A DNA stretch of 64,000 nucleotides from Heloderma charlesbogerti (taxonomy: Eukaryota > Chordata > Lepidosauria > Squamata > Helodermatidae). The notes under the pieces were generated by a model. It saw only the letters and a program-made list of their open reading frames with translations. It was not told where the DNA came from and did no database searches. The stretch's first letter is position 1. Each line of letters opens with the position of its first letter. Location of the stretch: NCBI GenBank assembly GCA_026122225.1, contig JANEZZ010001570.1, positions 4,588,001-4,652,000 of the forward strand, written 5' to 3'. Below, piece by piece: positions 21,427-32,866 of the stretch. The translations under genes and the position numbers were made by a program.

Positions 21427-21892
21427 TAGCACAAAAACTACTGGGCCAACTACTGGGTCAAAAGTTTGGCAGGTTCAGTCACCTCCATAGAGGCTGCTAG
21501 GTGCCCAGATTTCATGCATAGTGAAAAGTTATAGCTCTTTGCTTTGAGAGTTTTTGTTGGGGGAAAAAATGAATTTTAACTCCATCTAGAACAAAAACTA
21601 TTGGGCCAAACTGTCTGAAGTCACCTCCATGGGGGCTGATCCCCAGATCCCCAAATTGCATGTATTTATCATGAAACCTGACAAAGTTATGGCCGTTTAT
21701 GTTTTCCAATGCAAGTCAATGGGAAAACATCTTATCAGAATGATTCGGATATCCGAATCTCGCTTCGGATTCAAATGTGAAGCAAAGCAGATGGGGTCTG
21801 AATTGGTCCAAAGTGAAGTGGGGCTGCTTTAGAAGATCCGAAGCAACATCCGAAGCAAAGCAGGGGGGTCCACCCACAGCCCTAGTGGTAAC

Positions 21893-22483
21893 CCACTAAA
21901 AACTGAGATATTAGAAAGAAATTTGATATACAAGTTCAGAAGCTACATTTCATGGTAGAATACCAGCTCAAAAACCCTTGTACAAATGGGGCGGGGTATA
22001 CAAAATAGAGTGTAATGCAATAGATCCCTTCAAGAATGAGACACCTATGTGAAAGCAAGTATTCCCAGATTCAAGGCAACAAGCTTGCATCTTAGCTCAT
22101 TTTCCCCACCCACATTTTCAAGGGGACCAGGAAATCTTGCAATGTAATATTTTTCTTGAGGATAGAAATAAAACAACAAAAGTTGTACTCACATTTAGGA
22201 CAAAATTCTATGTTTCAAGGAAGAAGCCTAGTTTGATGCCCTACATCTGTTTTCAAGGGGCACAGGAAAGAGGTAACCACAACACAATACAATTCATCCC
22301 AGGAAAACTGAGATAGCAGCTTGAGAGTGGATATGCACAATCTATGTTTTCAATACGGATTCAGTTCAAACACCATGGTTGTTTTCAAGGATGCCAGAGA
22401 AAACATGTCAACAGAACAGAATGCAATCGCTTTGAAAATCGAGACATCAAAATGAAAGGTGGTGAACACATAAAGCATATTGT
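21893..22483. other. No recognised feature
   Basis: Nothing recognised apart from generic AT-rich sequence. Confidence 0.45.
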
Positions 22484-22745
22484 GGGCAGTATCCAACTGT
22501 GTCAATCTGCTAGCACGAATGGCATTGTGCTAGCAGAAACTAGGCTCCAAAACTATTCTCAAGTGGAGAATCCAACTGAAGTTATGCTTGCGCAAGAGAT
22601 CAGAAGAGACAGTCATAAACACCTCCACGTATCTGTAATACATTGTACCTTTTTGTGGGGTTTTCATGCTAAGCTGCTTTGGAAGCCAATCTTGGCTGGA
22701 AAGCAGGGTATAAATATAACTAATAAATCAACACAATTTAATTCA
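22484..22745 (+). repeat. MITE family L end followed by a LINE-tail-like scrap
   Basis: GGGCAGTATCCAACTGTGTC and GGCATTGTGCTAGCAG (22484-22537) match the left end of the element at 54821. From about 22640 to 22740 a segment with AAGCTGCTTTGGAAGCC and AAAGCAGGGTATAAATATAA resembles an L2-type LINE tail. The two may be independent. Confidence 0.45.
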
Positions 22746-23355
22746 ATTTAAAATGTTCAGACAAATGTTTTTAGAATATAAAAAATAAGCTAAAAGTGTA
22801 TTCAGACATATAAACTTCAGTCTTAATGTACTGTTTCTCTAATTCAAACACTGTATATTAGATCAATTGAACAATCATAGCAATCCATATTATCATATGG
22901 ACTAAGTTATTGCATTAACAGAAGTGCTGCCAATCTACACAATGAAGTTAAACTAATAAATCTCCCGAATCTAACCAACCAACAGTAGAAACCGTAGAGG
23001 TCTTTATTCAGTATCTCAGCTATAGCAGAACACTGTTAACACCACAGCGCTGAGATGTCTATGCCAATTTTTTTGCATTTTGAACTGACCCATATTAATT
23101 GTTCAATAGAGTACAATAAACAACTGCATTTTTCAGTAGGGTTATTGAAGTAATAAAGTGTAAGTGTTCCTTTGCAGCTATTGTGGTCACTCATGTTATT
23201 CTAGCCTCATAAATGTGGACTGTGTTCTCATGCCAAACACTCCCTATGACCTTTCAAAAGAAAGAAAATATTGTGACATTCACTCCTCCAAAGAATGTGT
23301 AAATTCGTAATAAAATTAATAGGTGTTATAACGGAATGAAGGATAATAAGGGGTC
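22746..23355. other. Repeat-poor AT-rich stretch
   Basis: No repeat recognised. Bases 23030-23300 look compositionally like vertebrate conserved non-coding DNA, but that cannot be tested from a single sequence. Confidence 0.3.
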
Positions 23356-23358
23356 TTA

Positions 23359-23445
23359 GCCTGCAATATTATATCCACTTACCTGGGTAAATCCATTGAA
23401 CTCAATGGGGTTTACTTCTGGGTAGACATTTATGGAAGTGCACTG
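23359..23445. mobile_element. MITE family G, inverted copy
   Basis: GCCTGCAATATTATATCCA at the left and CATTTATGGAAGTGCACTG at the right are worn inverted ends, flanked by TTA (23356-23358, 23446-23448). The interior CTTACCTGGGTAAATCCATT and CTCAATGGGGTTTACTTCTG is the reverse of the copies at 10106 and 57535. Confidence 0.75.
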
Positions 23446-23448
23446 TTA

Positions 23449-24160
23449 GTATGTTCCAAAAATAAATTAAGTTTTAACAAGAATTAATTCTGCTTTCTTC
23501 TAGTAATTTTTCTACCTTAAGGCATCATTTCTTATTATAGTTTAATGGTCTGAAAACTCTGTTTAAAATGTTTTTCATTGTAGGAGAAAAACCTGAACTT
23601 AATCTTTAGCTTTGTCATCAAACTACCAAAGCCTATTTTATGAGAATTAAAATAGAAGAGGAATAATTTGAAAAAATGATTAACCATCTTCCAATCAAAA
23701 TTTTGTATTCAGATATATATACACTTGGAAAAAATGAAGAGTAAATTAACCAACCAATCTTGATATTCTTTTATGTTTACCAGTGATAGCATAATGAAGA
23801 ATTCACTGAACCATGTATGCACATAGTATCATTAAATTTATTCAGTACATAAAATTATCTTACATGCGCGGGCTGAAATTTGATGTTGCTGTCATGCTCA
23901 GAAATGTTGTTAGACAAATGAATCACATTTTAATACAGTTTTTGAAAACCCTGAGTACTTTGGCTGAGATCCATAGTACAATGCAGGGACCTTTTGTGCA
24001 ACCCCTGCGGTTTCTGGGGTCCTTTTCCTCATCCCTATACTTCCCGCAATCCAATTCTGAAAGTCATGGAAGACTGCAGAGTGGCTTGGATCCTCTGCAT
24101 GGATGGAGCTTTTTGCATTCCAACCTGTATGTTATACCGTTATTATGGGATTGTCTGTGG
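23449..24160. other. No recognised feature
   Basis: AT-rich, no defensible ORF or repeat. Confidence 0.45.
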
Positions 24161-24374
24161 CAGGGTTGGGCATCCTGTGGCCCTCCAAATGTTTTGGCCA
24201 ACAACTTCCATCAGCCCTAGCTAACACAGTCAAGGGTGATAAACAATGGGCGTTGTCGCCTTCCAGATGTTTTGGCCCACAACTCACCTCATCCCTCGCC
24301 ATTGGCTATGTTAACTAGGACGAATGGGAGTTGTAGGCCAAAACATCTGGAGGGCCACAAGTTGCACAGCACTG
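24161..24374. mobile_element. hAT-like MITE family K, two overlapping units
   Basis: CAGGGTTGGGCATCCTGTGG opens the element and GGCCACAAGTTGCACAGCAC closes it. The left-type interior (CCAAATGTTTTGGCCAACAA) recurs at about 24262 (CCAGATGTTTTGGCCCACAA). This suggests one copy inserted into another or an internal duplication. Confidence 0.75.
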
Positions 24375-27300
24375 CTCTATAGCAAATATTTGGCAATTGG
24401 TGTCTCTATGCAAGAAATGTTTGGTTGCAGGGAAACCAGTACTCATAGCTCAACAAGCTACAGTCATTCTTACAAACTATCTGTGGTTACTTAAAAAACA
24501 GTACACCAGGAAAAAATTACTAGCCCATCACATTGTCTGGCAGGACAAAAAGGATCCATGTATGTGGTTCAGTCCCTTGAGGAAAAAGCCTGGGGGATCT
24601 AACTCTTAGGAATTTCCTGACCAGCAGTGCATACAAACCGACCTACTCTTTGGTCGTGCCCTTTCGATCTAATATTCAGGGTAATAAAATAACTACAAGT
24701 CTCTGGAATTCAGAGCGGAGCTTTGTTAAAATCCTGTTCTTGCTATCCTGGGGTTACACTCTGTTAATATACTCTACCATTCAACATCCTTCACATTTCT
24801 CAGTGGAAACTATGCTTCCCTTTGGACTGTTAAAGAGTAAAACAGTAAGCAGATGATGTGACATACAGCCATGTTTTTATAAATGACCTTGACCCCCAAG
24901 CTCAAATAAGTAAGAAAAACATTTTGAAGTATCCAGACATTGAATCCAACCTATTGCCCTGAAATATTGGGGAGAAGAAATAGATTGCACAATTAGTCTA
25001 AACAGGGCTATTTTGACACACTCTGTATTTTGCACGCCAAATCCTGGAATACCAGAAGTCCTGATTTTGTGTTCAAAAGGTCTATTGATCAATATGAATC
25101 ATAGCACACTATTAATCCATAAACAAGCACTGAAATGATATGAAATCTTGACACAACTTGACCTTACTCTTACCACAATTTAGCCACTCTGTGACCAATA
25201 TATGTTTTTAAAAGGCTTGCATATTTGCATACAGAGAAAATACCACTCAGTGAGTAATTCAGATTCATTGGTGCAAGAAAGATTTTAAAAAGCGACTTAG
25301 ACAACCCACCTGCCCCTTAGGGCATTTGATTAAGGCTCCCCCAAACCTGGAAGACTGCCCCAAACCTGGGAAAAATCGATACTGGTTTTGGGTTCCCCCC
25401 ACCCTGCTTTTATTTAAAGTCTGTCTGGGAGAAGATAATACAATATTAAGTTGTAGTGCTCTAGAATTAAATTATTTGCTGGGCAGGCTTTGTGGAGGAA
25501 ACAAAAGAAATGATAGTATTTAACACAATTTTTTTTTCTTCCATGTCTCTTAACATCCCAGAGGCATAATTATTTTATTCTTGGAGCTTCAGCTAGGCTA
25601 AGTTGCTTGATTAAATAATGTGTGTATGTATATAACATATATATTTGTGACCACAGGTTGTTGTTTTTTTGCAGATTCTTTTTCATTCCCGGACAATTCA
25701 AAGAGAGGAAAGCTGAAATCCCGACAGTGATTTCCAAATACAGGCTGGGGAAAGGTTACATTTTTGGAACATCTGTAATCATTTGTGTGCACTGCAGAGT
25801 TAATTAGCTGTGTATGGATTTTATGAAGCTCACTTCATTTCTCTTTCTCTCTGTATCGTATAGATAGAATGTGTGTTTAACATTCTTTAAGCCTTTTATG
25901 GTTTCCCTATGGATCGTTGAGGGGGACCCAACACCCTGAAATGTTCCTTTAAAGCCAAAGGAAAATACGTATACACAGGCTCTCTTTTTCAACTTGCAAT
26001 AGATGTAAGAGGAGTGAATATCAATAAGATTTTTATATCTTCTTGTTCACCTTTTTAGTACTACTGACAGATTAATCTAAAAGAATGAAAGATTTATTCC
26101 TCTGCAAAGGTAACAGAGGAATTCAGCATACACTGTCATCTACATTCAGTCTTAAACCAGCCAGCTAACATTGTTAAATGGGAAATGGGCCAACATATAG
26201 ATATGACATTACCTGTGAATATGACCTCTCTGCCTTTCCAAAAGGAAATCGTTTGAGAATTAATATATCTGAAAAGAGATTTTACTGACTTATTTTATTC
26301 AATGTATGTACCTCTCGAGCACCAACATTTCCTGAGCAGTTCACATTTTTATTTTAGCACAACCAAGTCAGTGAAAATGTTGCTTCACCTTTGTAAAGAC
26401 AGATTTTGCCCCTGTTATGGGCTTGGACTATCTTTAAAAGAAAACGTTCCTTTACAAGATGATCACAAGATCAGTGGTTTCTGCTTCAAAAACAGCCTAG
26501 GCTTCATTTTGACATTTATTTTCCATACGTGGCTCAGCACTTCTGCATCATTGGCAACCAATTACCTTCTGACAAGGCTTACTGAAGTGACATTATCTCT
26601 TACTAGCTGACAACAGATGGCAATCTCTCCCAACTTGGCTCCAAAAAATAAGCCAGCAATATTTTCTAGCGAGTTTACCGGTGCCGCTATTTGATTAGGG
26701 TAGTCTGGGTAAATAGCAAGTTGCTGGAAAGCAGTCACACTTCAATATCTGAACAAATTGTCTTCCATTATCATTTCTCAAAGTTCAAGGGGAAAGCATG
26801 AGAGAGAGAGGATGAGGCTGATAATACAAATCCCAGGGAGAAAAAGAATGTAGTTGCATAACAGGAGGATTTCCAATGATGATATTCAGCTGCCACTATT
26901 ACTATCAACCACACCTGAGCTTGTTAAATTGATCTCTTTAGAAATCAAAAAGCTAAAAAAATCTATAACTGCAGATGGGTAAAAAATGTAGATAGACATA
27001 CACATATGACCAAGGCCTCTGAATGTGGGCTGGCTGGCTAATCATCCATTAACTATAGTATTAAGTTATGTCTTGCATGTGTACATTTTTATTTTATTTA
27101 TTCAATACTGTTTTATCACAACTTCCTTCCAAAACTGAGTCCAAATTTGGACCCGATCTTCCAAAAGAAGAGAATTCCTTTTGAACATCTCTCATCACAA
27201 GATAGTCACCACAGACAAGCCTTTCATGGTGGAAGCCAGAGAACACTATTGAATTTCTGCTACATCAAAAATTAAAATGTCATCTTTCTCTAAAAATATC

Positions 27301-27790
27301 AGTGTCAACTCAAGAGTTCCAAGATTCAAAGTCTGCATTTGGGGGGCTAAAAAGAAAAACCCTCTTTTGTTTCACACACCTATTTAGATTCATTTTTAAC
27401 ATTTTTAATACATTTGCTGAGGAAAGTTTATTCTTGCATGAAATGTATACATGTAAAGATGAACAAATGCATCCATCTGTTTCCCAGACTAACTTTTCTA
27501 GCAGATCAGTATATTTTTCTTCTTTTCTTGCAGATTCTGAAAATGCTGCCTCCTTGCCAGATTCTCTAGCAAAATAATTGATCATTTCATCTGCAGAGAC
27601 TGTTGAGTGCCCAGACAAGACTTCCTTCATTGTTGCTTTGTCATGTACAAAGCCCTTTCCTAGGTGGCAACTGCTCAGGGCATCCACACAACTAAATGGC
27701 CTCTAAACTATCAATGCTTTCCAGTCTCAGATGAACCACTAAAGCATTTCAAAACGTTTCTCATGAGCAGACAATGCTTCTTCATTGTTT
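24375..27790. other. 3.4-kb repeat-poor stretch with no recognised gene
   Basis: No transposon family, RNA gene or coding exon recognised. Open frames at 26302-26610 (+) and 27310-27687 (-) have no family motifs; the latter opens with GTG. Bases about 26160-26760 are unusually free of repeats and could be conserved non-coding DNA, which is speculation. Confidence 0.35.
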
Positions 27791-28013
27791 ATTTCATTCA
27801 CTACATTTATATCCTACCCATCGTCTAACGACTCAAGGTGCCATACATGGTTCTCCCCTGGACCATTTTATCCTCTGAACAGCCCTATGGGGTAGGTCAG
27901 GCAGAGACACAGTGATTGCCCAAGGTCAATGAGTGTCATAGCTGAATGGGGATTTGAACCCAAGTCTCTCCAGCCCTATTCTACCACTACACCACACTGA
28001 ATCTTCTCCTGCT
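27791..28013 (-). mobile_element. MIR-like SINE, near full length
   Basis: On the minus strand: GTGTGGTGTAGTGGTAGAAT (tRNA-derived head), GGGTTCAAATCCCCATTCAG (B box and start of core), TTGACCTTGGGCAATCACTG (the MIR core), then CAGAGGATAAAATGG. This is the order of amniote MIR elements. Transcriptionally dead relic; sequence divergence looks high. Confidence 0.85.
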
Positions 28014-28300
28014 TTGGCTTAAGTTAAGTACCAGTATGGCTCTTGCAATGAATGTATTCACTGCATGTTAATATTCTCTTTATAGCCATACAAACACTCG
28101 TCAGGCATATATAACAATATGAAAGAGCCATTAGATACAGCCTGAGTGTGTTGCGCTTCCTGGGAGGAACCAGGAACAAGAGCAACACTCACTTCCTCTG
28201 GCCTGAGGGGAGAGAAGCCACAAACTAAGAAAGTTCAATAAAATCTTCACTTCAATAAAATGTAACGTTTGTTTAGAAAGCAGAGTTTGACACAGTTAGA

Positions 28301-28429
28301 CAAGGCTGGAGAACCTGTAGTCCTCTGGATGTTATTGCACCACAAATATCATAGTTTCTCACCGCTGGCCATGCCAGCTAGGATGGATGGGAGTTGGAAC
28401 CCAACAACATCTGGAGGATCACCCCTGTT
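28301..28429. mobile_element. hAT-like MITE family K, worn copy
   Basis: CAAGGCTGGAGAACCTGTAG opens and TGGAGGATCACCCCTG closes. The interior has CAACAACATCTGG inverted relative to CTGGATGTTATTG. Confidence 0.65.
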
Positions 28430-28474
28430 GTAAGCAATCCCTTCTGAAGCTTGTTGGCTTGGCATGTTCTAAAG

Positions 28475-28791
28475 CATGGATGAGCAACTGGTGGTCCTCC
28501 AGATGTTTTGGCCTACAATTTCCATTAGCTCTAGCCAGCATAGCCAATGGTCACAGAATCATAGAATCATAGAATAGTGGGGTTGGAAGGGGCCTGTAAG
28601 ACCATCAAGTCCAACCCCCTGCTCAATGCAGAGATCTAAGACAAAGCATCCCTGACAGATGGCTGTAAAGCCTTGTCTTGAATGCCTCCAGTGTGGGAGA
28701 GCCCACCACCTCCCTAGGTAATTGGTTCCATTGTTGGTGAGGGATAACAGTGGGGCAAAAACATTTGGAGGGCCACAAGTTGCCCACCCTG
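28475..28791. mobile_element. hAT-like MITE family K with perfect 8-bp duplication
   Basis: CATGGATGAGCAACTGGTGG to GGCCACAAGTTGCCCACCCTG, flanked by TTCTAAAG on both sides (28467-28474 and 28792-28799). This is the best evidence in the window that family K belongs to the hAT superfamily. A CR1 fragment (28552-28733) sits in the middle, so the MITE is the older insertion. Confidence 0.9.
28552..28733 (-). mobile_element. CR1 LINE 3' end nested in a MITE
   Basis: The tail microsatellite CATAGAATCATAGAATAG sits next to GGTTGGAAGGGGCCTGTAAG, followed by CCAACCCCCTGCTCAATGCA and CCTCCAGTGTGGGAGAGCCC. It is homologous to 3431-3610. Only the 3' ~180 bp was integrated. The MITE sequence resumes directly after it at TTGGTGAGGGAT. 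Confidence 0.95.
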
Positions 28792-28799
28792 TTCTAAAG

Positions 28800-30130
28800 G
28801 TTTAAATGCAAACAAGAAAATATTATTGGGACCCTGATTTCTGAAATCAACAGATCAGCAGACTCCATATGCCAGTCCATCACGGAGACCCAACTTAAGC
28901 TCCCATTCAGAAGCTACAGAACCCTAAATTACTATCAAATCATTGCATATAATGGTCCAAAATGCCTTGATGAAGGTGGTACTGGCAATATAAGGACTGG
29001 GACTGTACTTATGCCACTTGAGTTCAAACTGAACTGACACACATTCTCTTGCTACTAGCCCAAGCGCGAGGGCGACTGTTCCAGGAGCAAGGGGAATGTT
29101 GTATATAGATAACTACAGAAAGTGATGGCTCTTGAGCATATCAAGCAGTTGGTGATAGCTGTGAGGAGAGGAGGTAGTAGGAAGGGAACCTGAGGTCATG
29201 AGATATTAGATTAGAACTGACATGGACAAAATGACAATGTATGCCATTTTGTATGCTAAAATGACAAATTACAATACAAATGTAACATTATAAACATACA
29301 AATAAGGAAATTTTGGAATGTTGTGTTTTTCTTTTTAAAAAACAATAGGACTCATTGAGAATACAAAATTTTAAAAATCTAGTCCTATTGTGTATTTAAA
29401 TTGTTTTTATAGTTATTTTTTGTATGGGGTGGCACATAACTCTGGTTAATAAACTAAATAATAAACAAACAGCTTTTTAAAAACAACAACCTGATTTTAG
29501 CTAGTTTTAATTTATTCTAATTGCCACTTAACAGGCAATTTGCACATATTTCTATGAATATCTATAAAAGAGACTTAGCACCTTTCACTCCAGAAGAGTC
29601 GAGAAATCTTCCTGTGCTTTAACCCTCTCCTTACCCAGGGGAAGGTATTCCGTGATAATGGGTGAGACAAGGATCAGTTGCACATATTAATAAAAACTGT
29701 TGAAATGTTACTGAAGACATGTTGTGTGACACTTGCAATTCCCCTATAGATAAAGCACCCATTATGCTATGGAATAAGGCCCCATACATTTGTACACATA
29801 TACATCCAGGCAACAGCTATCTGGTTGAGGAAGTGAAATTCCTTCTCTCAGCTGATTACCTCAGTGTTGGCTGTATCTGGCAGGGCCAGGGGAATAATAT
29901 AACTTTGGAAAGCTGCAGTTCTGTGAGAAGTTATAGAAGGGAGCAGCTAGGTATACCTGTGAATACTGGATTGGGTGTCATGGACACAATTTATTTCTTT
30001 ATATTTTTTTTTTCAGTATCAACATTGTTGTCCACCCTAGAGAGGGAAAAATAGTGAGGATTAACTACCCAAAAAGGCACCTCATCTAGTCCCAAAGGTT
30101 CATAAGATTGTGGCAGAGTGGGAGCATAGG
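28800..30130. other. No recognised gene; possible LINE tail at 29390-29465
   Basis: TGGGGTGGCACATAACTC followed by TTAATAAACTAAATAATAAA near 29428-29470 resembles a LINE 3' tail. The rest is unassigned. Confidence 0.35.
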
Positions 30131-30560
30131 ACCAGACAGTGTGCTAGTTCAGACCTAATGTTTAAGCCACATTTTAGTGTTACCAGAATACATTGCATTA
30201 AACTGTGAGTTCTCATGCTCTCCTTCTCCTCAGGTAGGGCTGGGAGAAGTTTCCAGTTTACATAACAACAATATGTCATGTTGTCCAAACCTGACAAACT
30301 GTAGTTAATCTTAGCTATGGTTAGTAACTTCAAACCATGGTTTACAAAGCTGGCATGTTTCCATTAACCATAGTTAAGATTAATCACAGTTCCAGGTTTC
30401 GAATGACATGCTAAACTGCAGTAAATCTAAGACAGAACTGGAAGTTTCTGAAATCCTCCAAGTGATCACACCAGAGGAGGATGGAAGGGATCACTGAGGA
30501 TCACTGCAGCTTGTTCTTGTAATGTTAAAGTATGGTTTAGTTTACACCCTGTGCAGAAGG
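30131..30560. repeat. Worn element of the AACCATGGTT foldback type
   Basis: AAACCATGGTTTACAAAGC, with TAGTTAATCTTAGCTATGG inverted against CCATAGTTAAGATTAATCAC, around 30300-30395. TAGTTCAGACCTAATG near 30145 may be a terminus. It is related in style to 12473-13395. Boundaries are uncertain. Confidence 0.5.
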
Positions 30561-30987
30561 AAACGAGCAGAAAGGGTAGCTGAGCATTACTGGGATTGTC
30601 CAGTAATGGTTGAAGACTTTCCCCCATTTTCTTTCTTCCTCTTCCCGTTGATTTAGTTTAATTTTTTGTGTTTCCACTTGACAACACGGCAAAACATGTC
30701 ATTCCCTGTTGTTGTTGTTAAAATGGTGATACAAAATGCAGCTAACATCCATGCCAGTTCCTGCATCAAGGCTATTGCCCTACGTATTACTTGGGAATGG
30801 AATAGCAAGATAATGACACAGCTTCTGGGCTGGCACCAGTGTTAATTTTGCAATAAAATTAAAACTATATTTTTAATCATTTGTAAAATTTTCAGTATAT
30901 GTATATAAGACTTTTAAGTTAGAACGCAGAACAGGGATTATACAGAAAAACATAATATCAAATAGCCTAACTGCTCTAATAAATTTA

Positions 30988-31378
30988 GGGTGCAATCCTA
31001 TTGGCTGCTAGACTGCGGCTAGACAGCCGTAGGATTAGTTGGTTCCCAGAGAACCACCTCCCTGCCCCTGCCCCCTCGTAGGTGGCATGGGTCATCCCTG
31101 GGCTTCGGGCTCATAAGAGCAGTGCGGAGTGGGGCAAAAGAGGGCATTCCCAGGGGCAGGGACAGGAGTGCGGAAGTGCCGGTATGATGCTTCCTATGCA
31201 TTGTCTAGCCTCCCCACCCCGTGCTCTGACATCCTGTGGCTAGACAGCTGAAATCAGCCATCTAGCTGCAAATGCAGGGCGGCTGGATCATGGAGGAGAG
31301 TATCCCCTCTGCGCTCCTCCTGCCATACATTGGCTAGGTGGTCACCTCCGAGTTTGGAGGTGGCCGCCTATCCCTCCG
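30988..31378. mobile_element. GC-rich MITE family I
   Basis: The left end is GGGTGCAATCCTATTGG after TTA (30985-30987). The right part has CACCTCCGAGTTTGGAGGTG next to GCCGCCTATC; the last bases have decayed. The interior ATGCAGGGCGGCTGGATCAT and TGCGCTCCTCCTGCC match the other three copies. Confidence 0.8.
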
Positions 31379-32671
31379 AGTCTAAATTTTAGGTTGCCAA
31401 ACTATCTTTTAAGTGACACTGCTATTTCACCTGCACTGGTGATAGATACAGACAGACAGACAGATGCCATTATTAAACTACCTGTATTTATATTCAGTTT
31501 GAAGCTACTTAAGAAAGGTTTAATACTTCTTTTCCTGAATGATCTCAGTTGTTTTTCAGCTTTGCACTCAATAGAAACATAACGCGACTTCCACCATCGG
31601 CAGCTTTTATGTTTACATGATAGGAGTTAGAATGATATTATGATAATGGACAAAATTGATCTCCATTAATGAACAGCATCAATGCCTTTGATTTTTTATT
31701 TTCTTTAAAAAAATAGCATTGTACAAATAACCTACTAAACTAATAAACCTAATAAAAAGTTTTAACACAGTGCACATGCACACACAGATGTTGCACATTT
31801 GCACTCACAGGTTGCACATTTGCCCACATATACACACACCCCATTCAAATTCTTGTCTATTGATGCTGCAGTATTTTCCGACTCCACAATTGGTGGGACA
31901 ATGAAGGCAGTAGGCAGCACAGTGAGGATATCAAACATTTCGGACAGGCCTTCATGTTCTATCCATCAAAATGTTCTGTACAGTATCTCTGGACTCTTAC
32001 CCAGGGAAGAAGCTGGAAAGAAGTTATCTTGCAAACAGAAAGCAATATCTAAAGTTCTTTAATATTTCACAACACAATGAATCTTTTAAGACACCCACAA
32101 ACACAGTGACCTTCAATGTGACCTTCAAGGGTACATGCAACAGTCAAGAGAAAGCCATAGTAAAAATGGCTTAAATTACTCACTCTTCACTAAATATTCA
32201 TCCAATTTATGAATGGAATCTTAATAGTTCTCTAGTGAAATGAATGAAAACAACAACTAGAAGAAAGAACAGTTTCAGTTGTGTCTTAGGAAAAACATTC
32301 ATGCCATTAGAGAACCAAGAGCTGACAACTTCCACTTCCTGATTAATCAACATTTCACACCCAACACACACACACCACTCAGTACAGCCTGTGTTTTTAC
32401 ATTTTGACATAATATGACAGCATCTTTATTTTAATCTAGGGTGGGCTAAAAGATCTATGAATCCCACTGGCCAGGAGGGCAACTAATGTACCATAGGAGC
32501 TATGTTATTGCTGCAGGGCTAGGAATCTGAAGGCCATATCGGGACACTGTCTACTGTATCCTGTTCTGGTTTATTTCAACGGAGCTTGCACAGGAGAAAT
32601 TCCAGCTGGTCGCCAATTAAAAAAAGACAAGAAAACCAACATTTCGGTTCTTGTGACGAGAGTAACCTTTA
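31379..32671. other. No recognised feature; short microsatellites
   Basis: A GACA-type tract at about 31448-31463 and a CA-rich stretch at 31770-31840. Nothing coding. Confidence 0.45.
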
Positions 32672-32866
32672 GGGGAAGGGCTATAGCTCATTGGCAGAGA
32701 ATGTGCTTTCCATACAGAAAGATAAGGGTCCAGTCCCCAGCATCTCCAAGTAAGGCAGAAAAAGCTCCTGCCTGAAACCCTGGAGAGCCACTGGCAGTCA
32801 GAGTAACTGAGGACGGTTCTGAGTTTGAGCGACTAGGTATAAAGCAGCTTCCTATGTTCCAGCTGT
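32672..32866 (+). mobile_element. tRNA-derived SINE, full length
   Basis: The head GGGCTATAGCTCATTGGCAG is A-box-like and GGGTCCAGTCCCCAGC is B-box-like. The body AGCTCCTGCCTGAAACCCTG and GAGCCACTGGCAGTCAGAG leads to the end AGGTATAAAGCAGCTTCCTA. This is the intact version of the split copy at 5434-6087. A tRNA gene was considered and rejected (see rejected list). Confidence 0.85.

Larger units (their letters stand above)
19499..21884. mobile_element. 2.4-kb non-autonomous hAT-like element with nested SINE
   Basis: Termini TAGGGCTGTG (19499-19508) and CACAGCCCTA (21875-21884) are perfect 10-bp inverted repeats, flanked by a perfect 8-bp duplication GTGGTAAC (19491-19498, 21885-21892). Subterminal sequence is rich in AAGCAAAG/CTGCTTTGG motifs at both ends. 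Near the right end a ~160-bp unit is repeated (ACAAAAACTACTGGGCCA and CAGTCACCTCCAT, at about 21432 and again at about 21592). The interior carries a long (TG)n(AG)n tract and a pyrimidine-rich region, but no transposase frame. A Sauria SINE (21082-21426) inserted later. Confidence 0.9.

Noticed and set aside
26302..26610. 102-codon plus-strand frame
   Set aside because: No family motif and a composition like the surrounding AT-rich DNA.
27310..27687. 125-codon minus-strand frame, possible exon
   Set aside because: It opens with GTG, has no recognised domain, and no splice-site pair or codon pattern that I could support.
32672..32760. tRNA gene (also 5434-5515)
   Set aside because: A and B boxes are present, but the sequence continues into a SINE body shared between copies and no cloverleaf with proper anticodon stem is preserved.
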